Source of the DNA: Tissierella_A sp964489715
GTDB taxonomy: Bacteria; Bacillota; Clostridia; Tissierellales; Tissierellaceae
Direction: 5' to 3'
Assembly: GCA_964489715.1 (NCBI GenBank)
Contig: CAZBAK010000003.1
Location: 1 to 64,000 of the forward strand
DNA length: 64,000 nucleotides
Numbering within the stretch: position 1 is the first letter of the stretch; each line of letters begins with the position of its first letter. Position numbers and translations under genes: made by a program. Shown in pieces: positions 43,900 to 53,486 of this stretch. The notes under the pieces are model-generated. The model made no database searches and was not told the origin of the DNA. It saw only the letters and a list, made by a program, of their open reading frames with translations.

Positions 43900-43992
43900 A
43901 TCACTATAATATTCTTTTATATAGATCAATTATTTGAAATTCTAAAAATATATTAAAATATAAAGTAAAGATTATTTTAGGAGGAAATTTAT

Positions 43993-45072
43993 ATGAAAAC
44001 AAATTTATATGTACTCTACGGTGGTAGATCTGTTGAACATGAAGTCTCTATAATATCTGCAACTGCTGTTTTAAATGCAGTAGATAAGGAAAAATATAAT
44101 GTTTATCCCGTATTTATAAGTAAAGATGGGAAGTGGTGCCCACTTGAGAAACTAACTAAAGACACAGTAGGAGAAGATGAATTGGAATTATCTACTGACA
44201 AGTCAGTTACTGAATCCATGGGCCAGTTTATAGAGTCTATCGACTATAGGTCTAAAAACTTAGTATTTCCAGTTTTACATGGTAATAACGGTGAAGATGG
44301 AACCATACAAGGTTTGTTAGAATTGTTGGAGCTACCTTATATTGGCAATGAGGTCTTATCCTCCTCCCTATGTATGGATAAGGTTATGACAAGCGATATT
44401 TTAAAGGCACATAATATACCACAGTCAAACTACACTAGCATAAAGAAATATCAGTGGGATGAAGATCCTAAGCTTGTAGTAGATTCTGTCCTTGAATTTG
44501 TTAATTTACCCTTATTTGTTAAACCTGCAAATGCTGGTTCAAGTGTTGGTATTACAAAGGCTACAAACAGATCTGAGTTAATAGATAGTATTAACTTAGC
44601 ATTTATCTATGATGTCAAACTATTGTTGCAAGAAGAAGTGGTAGGCAAAGAGGTTGAAACTTGTATAATAGGAAATAACTATCCTAAAGCTTCTCTTTCT
44701 GGTGAATTGGAAATGGAGGATGCTTTTTATGATTATGAAGCAAAGTATATTAAAAAAGCTGCTATTCCAGTTATTCCAGCTAGATTAGATTCAGATACCA
44801 GTAAAAAAGTTAAGGAGATTGCCCTTTCTACATATAAGGCTCTAGATTGTAAGGGAATAGCTCGTGTGGACATTTTTGTTACAGATGAAAATAAAATCTT
44901 AGTAAATGAAGTAAATACTATGCCAGGCTTTACCTCAATAAGTATGGCTCCTATACTTTGGCAAGAAACTGATAACTCTACTTTTAAAGATCTTATAGAT
45001 AGGCTTATAGACTATGCCTTGGAAAGATATCTTGAAAAGACTTCTATTTCCAAGGTAAAGGTGACTAAATAA
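43993..45072 (+). CDS. ddl: D-alanine--D-alanine ligase
   Basis: ATP-grasp ligase that makes D-Ala-D-Ala for the peptidoglycan stem peptide. It has 359 residues. Seen: YGGRSVEHEVSIISA, VFPVLHGNNGEDGTIQG, FVKPANAGSSVG, ARVDIF and the metal-binding VNEVNTMPGFTSISM. The sequence YIKKAAIPVIPA occupies the omega-loop region. AGGAGGAAA precedes the ATG. Its stop overlaps the murF start (TAATG), so product passes straight to MurF. Confidence 0.97.
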   Translation: MKTNLYVLYGGRSVEHEVSIISATAVLNAVDKEKYNVYPVFISKDGKWCPLEKLTKDTVGEDELELSTDKSVTESMGQFIESIDYRSKNLVFPVLHGNNGEDGTIQGLLELLELPYIGNEVLSSSLCMDKVMTSDILKAHNIPQSNYTSIKKYQWDEDPKLVVDSVLEFVNLPLFVKPANAGSSVGITKATNRSELIDSINLAFIYDVKLLLQEEVVGKEVETCIIGNNYPKASLSGELEMEDAFYDYEAKYIKKAAIPVIPARLDSDTSKKVKEIALSTYKALDCKGIARVDIFVTDENKILVNEVNTMPGFTSISMAPILWQETDNSTFKDLIDRLIDYALERYLEKTSISKVKVTK

Positions 45073-46454
45073 TGATAAAAAAAAATCTAAAAGAAATAGA
45101 AAAATTATCTGGAGGATTTGATCTTCTAGAAGAGTTTTATGAAACTGTAATATCTGGTGTTTCTACTGATACTAGAGATATAAAGGCTGGAAATTTATTT
45201 ATTCCTTTAATTGGAGATAATTTTGATGGTCATAACTTTTTGAATAAGGCAATAGATAGTGGTGCTTCAGCTGCTCTTTGGCAAAGGGGTATAGAGAAAC
45301 CAGCTGTCAATTTCCCACTTATAATGGTAGAAGATACTCTTCTTGCCCTACAAACTTTAGCTAAAAACTATAGAGATAGTTTAAGGGATATAAAAGTTAT
45401 AGCTATAACTGGAAGTAATGGCAAGACATCTACAAAGGATATCTTAGATGGAGTGCTTTCAAAAAACTTTAAGACCCAAAAAACTATTGGAAATCTAAAC
45501 AATCATATTGGTCTACCCTTAACCCTGCTTTCTTTAAGAGAAGACACACAAATAAGTATAGTGGAATTGGGAACAGATGGTTTTGGACAAATAGAAACAA
45601 TTACCAATATAGCCAATCCTGATATTGCTCTTATAACCAATATAGGCTACTCTCACTTAGACCTTTTGAAAACAAGAGAAAATGTAGCTAGGGCCAAGTT
45701 TGAGATTTTAGATGGATTAAAAAAAGATGGTCTATTTATATACAATAAGGATGATAAGCTACTGGAAGAAATTATAAGAGAATATAGTATAAGACAAGAT
45801 ATTTTAACTTTTGGAAAGAAGGATTCTAGTGATTTTCAATTAGAGTTATTAGAAGAAAGTATACAAGGTATTGAATTTAGTATAATAGAAGATGGTGTAG
45901 ATCATAAACTTCATATTCCTCTACTTGGACGACATAATATTTACAATGCTGCAGCCAGCATTGTAGTAGCTCGAAAGCTGGATATGGATTATATAGATAT
46001 ACAAAAAGGATTATATAATATAGATTCTACAGGAATGAGAAATGAAATTATAGAAAAAGAAGACTTTACCATCTTAAATGATGCCTATAAATCTAATCCT
46101 GACAGCCTACTGGCGGCTCTAGATACCTTATATAGCATACAAGGCTATAAGTCTAAGCTAGTAGTACTGGGGGATATGCTTGATTTGGGCGAAGATATTG
46201 ATCAACTTCATAAAGATATAGGTCCTAAAATTGATAGTAGCAAAGTAGATAAAATATTTACCCTAGGAGATCGAGCCAAGCTTATAGGCCAAGCAGCCTT
46301 GGTAAACTTTAAAAAAGAAGCTATTTTTCATTGTGAATCCAAAGAAGATTTAGTATCATCTATATTAGAAAACATAGATAAGGATAGTCTGATCTTGGTA
46401 AAAGCCTCTAGATCTGTAGCCTTAGAGGATGTTATCAATGAATTAATAAAATAA
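45072..46454 (+). CDS. murF: UDP-N-acetylmuramoyl-tripeptide--D-alanyl-D-alanine ligase
   Basis: Mur ligase that adds D-Ala-D-Ala to the UDP-MurNAc-tripeptide in the cytoplasm. It has 460 residues. The N-terminal domain has STDTRDIKAGNLFIPL; the central ATPase has ITGSNGKTSTKD, TIGNLNNHIGLPLTLL, VELGTDGFGQI and NIGYSHL; the C-terminal domain has NDAYKSNPDSLLAAL and VLGDMLDLGE. It is translationally coupled to ddl and ends at a strong terminator. Confidence 0.97.
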   Translation: MIKKNLKEIEKLSGGFDLLEEFYETVISGVSTDTRDIKAGNLFIPLIGDNFDGHNFLNKAIDSGASAALWQRGIEKPAVNFPLIMVEDTLLALQTLAKNYRDSLRDIKVIAITGSNGKTSTKDILDGVLSKNFKTQKTIGNLNNHIGLPLTLLSLREDTQISIVELGTDGFGQIETITNIANPDIALITNIGYSHLDLLKTRENVARAKFEILDGLKKDGLFIYNKDDKLLEEIIREYSIRQDILTFGKKDSSDFQLELLEESIQGIEFSIIEDGVDHKLHIPLLGRHNIYNAAASIVVARKLDMDYIDIQKGLYNIDSTGMRNEIIEKEDFTILNDAYKSNPDSLLAALDTLYSIQGYKSKLVVLGDMLDLGEDIDQLHKDIGPKIDSSKVDKIFTLGDRAKLIGQAALVNFKKEAIFHCESKEDLVSSILENIDKDSLILVKASRSVALEDVINELIK

Positions 46455-46458
46455 AAAC

Positions 46459-46503
46459 AAATACACATATTCAACTTTAACTTAAAGTTGAATATGTGTA
46501 TTT
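46459..46503. terminator. Bidirectional terminator, murF and the DUF1232 gene
   Basis: A 45-bp inverted repeat with 22-bp perfect arms around a single base (AAATACACATATTCAACTTT and complement). Confidence 0.92.
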
Positions 46504-46524
46504 CTATTTTAATAGGATGTATTT

Positions 46525-46947
46525 TTAATTTAAATCTATATAGATAGATTGATCATCATCTAAACTTCCATTTTCTATCTTCCATTTCTTATAGATTTCA
46601 AGTTCATCCTTTATTTTCTTTATTACATATATTAAAACCAATATATCATCTATATGTTTTAATGGGATAAACTTAGGTACAAGGCTAATTGGGCTCAATA
46701 TATATAAAAATCCTATTACTATAATAGTTATATTATCCTTAGATAGGTCGGTGTAGTCTCCATTTTTCCAATCCACAATCATATCTAAAGTAAGTTTTAG
46801 ATCATTACCTACTGTTTCTACTATTTGGCTATCCTTTATCTTTTCTGTAAACTCATCTATGAGATCTCCTAACTTTTCATTGTCATCATAAAATGAGTTA
46901 GCCTTATCTGAGAATTCAGTTTTAATTTTTTCGAAATCGATTTTCAT
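46525..46947 (-). CDS. DUF1232 (YkvA-type) membrane-associated protein
   Basis: Small protein of 140 residues with a helical N-terminus and one hydrophobic hairpin around residues 80-115. The signature is YILSPISLVPKFIPLKHIDDILVL, diagnostic of DUF1232. Function not established. GGGGTGA precedes the ATG. A single gene. Confidence 0.88.
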   Translation of the reverse strand: MKIDFEKIKTEFSDKANSFYDDNEKLGDLIDEFTEKIKDSQIVETVGNDLKLTLDMIVDWKNGDYTDLSKDNITIIVIGFLYILSPISLVPKFIPLKHIDDILVLIYVIKKIKDELEIYKKWKIENGSLDDDQSIYIDLN

Positions 46948-47002
46948 TTTTTCACCCCTATATTATTTTATTATAGACATAATTTACCCCTAAAGAAGAT
47001 TT

Positions 47003-47584
47003 TTAATCTTCTATCCTTTCTAAACCTATATCCTCAGCTACACTTTTCATGGCTTCTATAGTTTCTTCTATTACTTCATTTAATTCCATAGAAAGCATTT
47101 CTAGTCCTGCCTTAATTGTTTCCCTATCTACCCCTTGTGCAAAGCTTTTTTGTTTCCATTTTTTCTTTACAGATTTTACACTTAGATCATCTAGACTTCT
47201 GCTGGGTCTCATAAGTGCAGTAGCATAGATAAGTCCTGTCAGTTCATCTACAGTATAAATAATTTTTTCCATAATATGTACTGGCTCTACATCAGTACAT
47301 ATATTCCATCCATGACTTAAAACTCCTCTTATATAGTCTTCAGGCCAATTCTCTTTTTCTAGTATTTCTTTGGTTTTTTTACAATGCTCTTGAGGATATT
47401 TTTCAAAATCTAAATCATGAACAAGCCCTATTGTTCTCCACTTTTCTACATCTTCACCAAATTTTTCTGCAAAATGTGCCATTGAAGCTTCTACCATAAG
47501 TGAGTGGTTGATTAAACTTTCATCTTTTATATTTTCTTTAACTAAATTATAAGCATCTTGTCTACTTGGTATATATTTTTCCAT
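47003..47584 (-). CDS. HD domain hydrolase
   Basis: Metal-dependent phosphohydrolase of the HD/HDIG family, 193 residues. The metal site is formed by NHSLMVEASM, GLVHDLDFEKYP and VLSHG. Substrate unknown; relatives act on nucleotides. TCCTCC on the plus strand gives a GGAGGA site before the ATG at 47584. It follows pgeF by 20 bp and is probably co-transcribed with it. Confidence 0.9.
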   Translation of the reverse strand: MEKYIPSRQDAYNLVKENIKDESLINHSLMVEASMAHFAEKFGEDVEKWRTIGLVHDLDFEKYPQEHCKKTKEILEKENWPEDYIRGVLSHGWNICTDVEPVHIMEKIIYTVDELTGLIYATALMRPSRSLDDLSVKSVKKKWKQKSFAQGVDRETIKAGLEMLSMELNEVIEETIEAMKSVAEDIGLERIED

Positions 47585-47604
47585 ATTTATCCTCCTATTT
47601 CAAT

Positions 47605-48417
47605 TTATTTTAATTCCATAATAGCTGCCAGACTTCCTGTTTTTCCCTTGTCAGCCCTATGGGAAAAAAATGTATCCTTATTGCATTTAGTGCATATATT
47701 ACTTACTGTTATATTTTCTTCTCTTATATTCATATCTAAAAATTGATCTTTATTTAATTCCCATAGATCTAGCATATATTTACCATTATCTTTTTTATAA
47801 TAATAATTTTCTGCTTCTTTAAAGTTTTCTGCTATCTTATCTATAACTTCCTTTCCAACTTCAAAACAACATCTTCCTATGGAAGGTCCAATTCCTATAA
47901 GTATATCCTTAGGATCGCTTCCATAAGCTTGAATCATCTTATTTATAGTGTTTTTTCCTATCTTATTTACACTTCCCTTCCAGCCTGCATGGCTAAGACC
48001 TATGGCCTTTTTTACTGGATCCAAGAAAAAAAGTGGAACACAATCTGCATAAAATGTAACTAGGGCTACAGCTTTTTTATTTGTTACAAAACCATCTATT
48101 GCAACTATATCAGTTTCTTTGCTTATACCCTTACCCCTATCTCTTTCATCTACTTCTAATATATTATTTTCATGAACTTGATCTGTTAAAACTAGGTTTT
48201 CCATATCTATTCCTAGACTTTTAGTAAATATTTTATAATTTTCTATTATATTTTCCCTAGTATCATTTTTCTTAAGACCTAAGTTCAAACTTTTTAAATG
48301 TCCTTCACTCTTACCTCCAAGTCTTGTTGAGAAACCATGCCTTACTAGATTAGTTTTTTCAAAAGATTCAATAGTATAGTAAATTAGTTCATTATCTTTG
48401 TTTTTTATAAATGCCAA
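47605..48417 (-). CDS. pgeF: Peptidoglycan editing factor, laccase domain (YfiH/YlmD)
   Basis: Protein of the DUF152/laccase-domain family, 270 residues; the E. coli relative edits L-Ser-containing muropeptide precursors. Seen: HGFSTRLGGKSEG, LVLTDQVHEN (His), ADCVPLFFLDP (Cys) and SHAGWKGSVNKI (His), the zinc-site set. The start is a TTG at 48417 with AGAGGTGG upstream. Followed by the HD hydrolase. Confidence 0.92.
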   Translation of the reverse strand: MAFIKNKDNELIYYTIESFEKTNLVRHGFSTRLGGKSEGHLKSLNLGLKKNDTRENIIENYKIFTKSLGIDMENLVLTDQVHENNILEVDERDRGKGISKETDIVAIDGFVTNKKAVALVTFYADCVPLFFLDPVKKAIGLSHAGWKGSVNKIGKNTINKMIQAYGSDPKDILIGIGPSIGRCCFEVGKEVIDKIAENFKEAENYYYKKDNGKYMLDLWELNKDQFLDMNIREENITVSNICTKCNKDTFFSHRADKGKTGSLAAIMELK

Positions 48418-48579
48418 GTTACCACCTCTTTTATTGTTTTATCTTTAATTATATCACATAAAATTCTCAATCTTGAATAGTTCTTAGTATTTTGTTTATA
48501 TTATTGTCTCTTGGGTAAATTATAAATATGAAGAGAGTTACAATAACTTAAAATATAAATTAAATAGGAGGAAACAATA

Positions 48580-48777
48580 ATGAATAAAGATATTTTAAAA
48601 GGAAATTGGAAGCAATTTAAGGGAAAAGCTAAGAAAAATTGGGGAAAACTTACTGATGATGATTTAGATGTAGTAGAAGGAGACGCTGACATCTTAGCTG
48701 GTAAAATCCAAGAGAGATATGGAGTTAGTAAAGAGGAAGCTAAAAAACAAATCGATGAGTATAACTGGGAAGACTAA
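48580..48777 (+). CDS. CsbD family stress protein
   Basis: Small, charged cytoplasmic protein of 65 residues of the CsbD family, general stress proteins under sigma-B control in Bacillus. The pattern ILKGNWKQFKGKAKKNWGKLTDDD and the GxxxxLAGKIQERYG region are typical. AGGAGG stands before the ATG. Its own promoter and strong terminator make it a single unit. Confidence 0.93.
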   Translation: MNKDILKGNWKQFKGKAKKNWGKLTDDDLDVVEGDADILAGKIQERYGVSKEEAKKQIDEYNWED

Positions 48778-48794
48778 TCTAGATAAACATATTC

Positions 48795-48826
48795 AAAAGA
48801 AGCACTTCTTAAGAAGTGCTTCTTTT
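48795..48826. terminator. Bidirectional terminator, csbD-like gene and P-type ATPase
   Basis: A 32-bp perfect palindrome (AAAAGAAGCACTTCTT and complement) followed by T on both outer sides. Confidence 0.95.
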
Positions 48827-48841
48827 TTTGTATCTTTATCT

Positions 48842-50764
48842 TTAATTTCTTCTCAATAATCTAAGTCCATTTAATATAACCAATATTGTACTACCTTCAT
48901 GTACAATTACACTAATAGTTATATTTGTTAAACCTAATAGGCTAACTATAATTAAAAAAACCACTGTAGCCATGGAAAAAATAATATTTTGCCAAATAAT
49001 TCTCTTCATTTTTGAAGAAACCTTATGGGAGGCTATTGTTTTAGATATATCATTTTGCATTAAAACCAAATCAGCCACATCTACTGCCACATCAGTTCCA
49101 TCTCCCATTGCTATTCCAACATCTGCAGCCACAAGAGCTGGTGCATCATTTACTCCATCACCAACCATAGCTGTTAAACCATACTTTTCTTTTTGTGCCT
49201 TTATAATATTGGATTTGTCCTTAGGCATAACATTGGCAATTACTTCATCCAGTCCCAATTTTTTCCCAACTGCCTTTCCTGTAGTTTGAGAATCTCCAGT
49301 AATTAAAGTAGTGTGTATATTAAGTTTTTTAAAATAATCTATTGTTGCCTTTGAATATTCACTGGGGATATCCATAAGTGCTATCAAGCCTATAACCTTT
49401 TCATTTTCTGCTACATATACAACTGTTTTCCCCTCTTGTCCTAATTCTTTCTTTAAAGATATATATTCCTGGTCCACATCTCTAAAACTACTTGCCTTAC
49501 CAATACGGTATGTATTGTCTTTGTATTCACCAGCTAAGCCTTCACCTATTTTATTTACAACTTCTATGTCTAAATTATTCTTAGCTTCAAATTTTTTCAA
49601 TATAGCATCAGCTAAAGGGTGGTTAGATTGTCTCTCTAAAGCTACTATAATATCAATAATATATTCCATATTTATACTATCATCAAAGTAATAATCTGTA
49701 ACCTTTGGTTGTCCCTGGGTAAGTGTCCCTGTCTTATCAAAGGCAATGGCCTTTATATCTGCCAATTGTGATAGATAAACACTTCCCTTTGATAGTACCC
49801 CTCTCCTGGCCAGATTTGAAGTGGCAGAAAGTGTTGCCGAAACAGTACTAGCAGCCAAGGCACAGGGCGAAGCTACAACTAATAGAGTTAAGCCCCTATA
49901 GATACTTTCTTCCCACTGCCAATTAAATATATAGGGTCCTAGTATAATGATCAAGGGAATGGAAATCAAAACCAGGGAAACATATCTTGGCTCAAACTTT
50001 TCTATAACACTACTAGCCCTTGTTTTATTATCTTGATTTTTATTTACTAACTGTAATATTTTTGAAAAGACAGTATCTTTATTTTCTTTTGTTGCTTCCA
50101 TGGTAAAAGTAACTTTTCCATTTATTGTACTAGCAAATACCCTATCTCCCTTTGATTTTTCCTTGGGTATACTTTCCCCACTAATAGAGGATTCATCAAT
50201 GGTTGTAAATCCAGTTAAAATAATTCCATCAATGGGAACTTGATCTCCATTTAATACTTTTAATTTATCTCCAATTTTTATATCTTCCACATCTATGCTT
50301 TTAGTTTCTCCATTAGCCATTAATAGATTAGCCTTAGTTGGATTCATTTCAATTAAACTAGTAATTGCCNNNNNNNNNNNNNNNNNNNNNNNNNNNNNNN
50401 NNNNNNNNNNNNNNNNNNNNNNNNNNNNNNNNNNNNNNNNNNNNNNNNNNNNNNNNNNNNNNNNNNNNNAATTGCCTATTAAAGAAGCTCCTATGGCAGC
50501 TAGACCCATTAAGATATGAGCATTAGGTGTAAATTTTTTCCTCTCTTTAGTGTGTTCAATTGTTTCACTTAATCCTTCTAAGATAATAACATGATAACCA
50601 GCTGAAATTGTTGCAATTGAAAATAAAATATTTTGCAGTACTTTATTGTTAGAATTTAATAATAATCCAATAATTGCTAGAGCTAAACCAAGAAAATAAA
50701 AAATTATTGCTAGTTTTTTACTGTCATGAACATTATTTATCTCTTGTTCTTTAGTATTGATCAT
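48842..50764 (-). CDS. P1B-4-like heavy-metal P-type ATPase, interrupted by assembly gap
   Basis: Metal-exporting ATPase of the plasma membrane. Phosphorylation site DKTGTLTQG, TGES-equivalent SGESIPKE, nucleotide domain HPLAD and MVGDGVNDAPAL are intact. The metal-site motif is SPCALAAS, not CPC, and the last helix has HEGSTILVILNGLRLL. SPC with HEGxT marks the P1B-4 group, which exports Fe(II), Co(II) or Zn(II) (PfeT/ZosA in Bacillus). No N-terminal metal-binding domain is present, as in that group. 100 N (50370-50469) replace a stretch before the actuator domain; the usual spacing suggests about 30 residues there, close to the placeholder. AGGAGG precedes the ATG. Confidence 0.88.
   Translation of the reverse strand: MINTKEQEINNVHDSKKLAIIFYFLGLALAIIGLLLNSNNKVLQNILFSIATISAGYHVIILEGLSETIEHTKERKKFTPNAHILMGLAAIGASLIGNXXXXXXXXXXXXXXXXXXXXXXXXXXXXXXXXXXAITSLIEMNPTKANLLMANGETKSIDVEDIKIGDKLKVLNGDQVPIDGIILTGFTTIDESSISGESIPKEKSKGDRVFASTINGKVTFTMEATKENKDTVFSKILQLVNKNQDNKTRASSVIEKFEPRYVSLVLISIPLIIILGPYIFNWQWEESIYRGLTLLVVASPCALAASTVSATLSATSNLARRGVLSKGSVYLSQLADIKAIAFDKTGTLTQGQPKVTDYYFDDSINMEYIIDIIVALERQSNHPLADAILKKFEAKNNLDIEVVNKIGEGLAGEYKDNTYRIGKASSFRDVDQEYISLKKELGQEGKTVVYVAENEKVIGLIALMDIPSEYSKATIDYFKKLNIHTTLITGDSQTTGKAVGKKLGLDEVIANVMPKDKSNIIKAQKEKYGLTAMVGDGVNDAPALVAADVGIAMGDGTDVAVDVADLVLMQNDISKTIASHKVSSKMKRIIWQNIIFSMATVVFLIIVSLLGLTNITISVIVHEGSTILVILNGLRLLRRN
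50370..50469. other. Assembly gap of 100 N
   Basis: Placeholder gap within the P-type ATPase gene. AATTGCC occurs directly at both edges, which may reflect an assembly break at a short repeat. Comparison with related ATPases suggests the real missing length is near 100 bp. Confidence 0.9.
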
Positions 50765-50859
50765 TTTTTATTCCTCCTGTTTTATATTGTTAAATTATTT
50801 CAATTATAAATCTCCATCATTTCATTTATTACCCCATTATCACTAAATTATACTAAAAA

Positions 50860-50901
50860 AATAGCCTAAATAATTATAGTTCTATAATTATTTAGGCTAT
50901 T
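50860..50901 (-). terminator. Terminator after trpB
   Basis: A 42-bp hairpin with 20-bp arms (AATAGCCTAAATAATTATAG and complement) and a 2-nt loop, just past the trpB stop. Confidence 0.92.
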
Positions 50902-50905
50902 CTCT

Positions 50906-52057
50906 TCAACTTAACATTTTCTTTATCTGTGCTACGTCTTTATCTCCTCTACCTGAAAGATTTACTATTATGGTCTTATCCTCCTCCATATTTTTAGCTA
51001 TTTTCATAGCATAGGCCACTGCATGGGAACTTTCAAGTGCTGGTATTATTCCTTCAGTTTTAGATAAACTAAAGAAAGCTTCCAAAGCCTCTTCATCACT
51101 AATAGCTTTATACTCTGCTCTTCTTATATCGTTATAAAAACTATGTTCTGGCCCTACTCCTGGATAATCTAAACCTGCTGCTATAGAATGAGTGTCATGA
51201 TCTAGCAAGTAACATTTAAAGCCATGTATTATTCCAGTGTTTCCTCCAGATATGCTGGCAGAATGTTCTTTAGTATCAAGTCCTCTTCCTCCAGGCTCTA
51301 CTCCTATCATTTTTACCTGCTTATCTTCAAAAAATGGTGAAAATAATCCCATAGCATTGCTTCCTCCACCTACACAAGCTACTAGATAATCAGGTAGTTT
51401 ACCTTCTTTTTCTAACATTTGTCTTCTTGCTTCTCTTCCTATTATAGATTGAAATGTTTTTACAATAGTTGGAAATGGATGTGGTCCCACAACTGAGCCC
51501 ATAAGATAGAAAGTATTGTCTCTATTTATAACATAATCATTAAGAGCTGCATCTACTGCTTCTTTAAGAGTCCTATCACCTTCCATAACTTTCACAACCT
51601 TAGCTCCAAGTATTTCCATTCTAAAGACATTTAACTCTTGTCTTTTTGTGTCTTCTTCACCCATGTATATAGTACAATCCAAACCTAAAAGAGCACATAC
51701 TGTAGCTGTTGCAACTCCATGTTGTCCAGCTCCTGTTTCAGCAATAACTCTTTTTTTATTCATTCTCCTTGCTAGAAGAGCTTGTCCAATTGCATTGTTT
51801 ATTTTATGAGCTCCTGTATGATTAAGATCTTCTCTCTTCAAGTAAATCTTAGCTCCACCAACTTCCTTTGTCAACATCTCTGCAAAATATAAGGGATTCT
51901 CTCTTCCAACATAATCTTTAAGATAGTAGTCTAACTCATTTAAAAACTCTGGATCTTCTATAGCACTATTAAATTCTCTTTCTAATTCTTCAAGTGCAAG
52001 TTTCATACCTTCATCCACATAAGCTCCACCATATACTCCAAATAAACCTTTTTCCAT
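50906..52057 (-). CDS. trpB: Tryptophan synthase beta chain (orphan)
   Basis: PLP enzyme condensing indole and L-serine to tryptophan. It has 383 residues, TrpB1 type. Seen: YGGAYVDE, the PLP lysine in HTGAHKIN, AETGAGQHG, the phosphate-binding GGGSNAMG and NLSGRGDKD. No trpA or other trp gene is adjacent, so it may salvage indole, or act with a TrpA encoded elsewhere. A T-box leader with a Trp specifier lies upstream. AGGAGG precedes the ATG at 52057. Confidence 0.95.
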   Translation of the reverse strand: MEKGLFGVYGGAYVDEGMKLALEELEREFNSAIEDPEFLNELDYYLKDYVGRENPLYFAEMLTKEVGGAKIYLKREDLNHTGAHKINNAIGQALLARRMNKKRVIAETGAGQHGVATATVCALLGLDCTIYMGEEDTKRQELNVFRMEILGAKVVKVMEGDRTLKEAVDAALNDYVINRDNTFYLMGSVVGPHPFPTIVKTFQSIIGREARRQMLEKEGKLPDYLVACVGGGSNAMGLFSPFFEDKQVKMIGVEPGGRGLDTKEHSASISGGNTGIIHGFKCYLLDHDTHSIAAGLDYPGVGPEHSFYNDIRRAEYKAISDEEALEAFFSLSKTEGIIPALESSHAVAYAMKIAKNMEEDKTIIVNLSGRGDKDVAQIKKMLS

Positions 52058-52089
52058 TTTTATTCCTCCTGTATTTTTATTTAAAATAC

Positions 52090-52345
52090 AAAAAAACCTT
52101 CATCCTTAATAGGACGAAGGTTAAAGTTCGCGGTACCACCTAAATTATGCATAATGCATCACTTAATATTGAATACAAACATATTCAATCCATTGATAAC
52201 GGCAGGCTCCCCGACTAAAAGTACTCTTTAAAATTTCCTCTTAGCTTCTACAAAGTCCATTCATCATTAATATCTTTGCTAAAGTCTCACCAGTCTTTAA
52301 CTCTCTTTAAAAGATAAGAAAAGATTACTCTTCTTTGTAATAGAA
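52090..52345 (-). promoter_or_regulatory. T-box leader of trpB, Trp specifier
   Basis: On the minus strand: stem I region with GAGAG and GGTGAG, specifier loop GAATGGACTTT with codon UGG (52257-52259), and the conserved T-box GGTGGTACCGCG (52129-52140). It ends in a competing terminator, stem AACCTTCGTCC/GGATGAAGGTT and a run of T (about 52091-52124). Uncharged tRNA(Trp) should stabilise the antiterminator and switch trpB on. Confidence 0.9.
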
Positions 52346-52418
52346 TTTTTGTATTTTTTATATCATAACATATACTTTAATGCATTGCAAGAGTAGATTG
52401 AAAGATTATTATTTCTAA

Positions 52419-53321
52419 CTAGATTTCTTCCTTTTTTATCATCTTTATTCTCTTGTTCTTTTTATCCTTCATAGATAGTAGTGTAGCATTTACTTCTGCT
52501 CCTAATACTATTATAATACTACTCATATAAAGAAATATTAAAAATACTATTACTCCTCCAAGGCTTCCATATGTTTTGCTATAGTTGGAAAAATTATTTA
52601 CATAAAACGAAAACACTACTGATAATAGGACCCATGCAATACTTGCAAATATGGCCCCTGGTATACTTTCAGAGAACTTTATATTTATATCATCCTTAAT
52701 TGATGGAGAAAATTTATATAATAATGTAATAGCTAGGATCATAAATATTAAGGGTATTAAAATTTTTAATATCTTCCATATAACAACTGTTGGCCAAGTA
52801 TAAGAGACGAATATAGCATTAAATATAAGTTCACCAAATATAAGAACTGTAAATGCAAGTATAAGAACTACAAATAAACCCAGAGTAAATATTATAGATA
52901 GACCCTTAAGTTTTATATATGGTCTATCTTCTTCTAAATCAAGAGCTTTATTAACTGCTCTTATAAGGGCCATTACTCCATTGGAAGCAGACCATATACT
53001 ACCTATTGCACCAAATGATAAAAGTCCAACGCTGCCAGCTTGAATTATATTGCTAATGAGATCGTAAAATAGCTGCTTGCTTTGTCCTGGCAAGGGGGAT
53101 AGCAATTGCTGAAGTATATCCGCATCTGCCAGTGGAGTAAATTGTAAGATACTTAAAAAGAATATTAAAAATGGAAATATAGCTAGTATCAAATAATAAG
53201 CTAATTGCGCACCTATAGCTGTAACTTCGTCATCTTCGAATCTATATAGTAATTGTTCTATAAATACAAGCCATTTTGTCTCTCCATATTTTTCTCGAAG
53301 TTTATCTAAAACTTTCTCCAT
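52419..53321 (-). CDS. YihY/BrkB family membrane protein
   Basis: Integral membrane protein, 300 residues, about six membrane segments. The family signatures ALQLAYYLILAIFPFLIF-like (here IGAQLAYYLILAIFPFLI), GSIWSASNGVMALIRAVN and GSLGGVIVFLIFLYMSS are clear. Function unknown; the old ribonuclease BN label is not supported. GGAGGT precedes the ATG at 53321. It is a single gene, upstream of the trpB T-box. Confidence 0.92.
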   Translation of the reverse strand: MEKVLDKLREKYGETKWLVFIEQLLYRFEDDEVTAIGAQLAYYLILAIFPFLIFFLSILQFTPLADADILQQLLSPLPGQSKQLFYDLISNIIQAGSVGLLSFGAIGSIWSASNGVMALIRAVNKALDLEEDRPYIKLKGLSIIFTLGLFVVLILAFTVLIFGELIFNAIFVSYTWPTVVIWKILKILIPLIFMILAITLLYKFSPSIKDDINIKFSESIPGAIFASIAWVLLSVVFSFYVNNFSNYSKTYGSLGGVIVFLIFLYMSSIIIVLGAEVNATLLSMKDKKNKRIKMIKKEEI

Positions 53322-53486
53322 AAGATTACCTCCTAAATTTTATCTTTAATTATTTCTAAGACTAGGCTATTCTATAAATATACTATACCCCTATATTAAT
53401 TTTCTTATTCATTTAGATTGCTTAGTTATTGAGAGTTGGGGGTATATTTATATTAATAGATTATAGAAGAGAAAGGAGTTTTAAAA

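Noticed and set aside
43744..43992. Possible cobalamin riboswitch before the cobalamin cluster
   Set aside because: No B12-box-like GCCACTG or structured GC-containing element; the region is almost pure AT.
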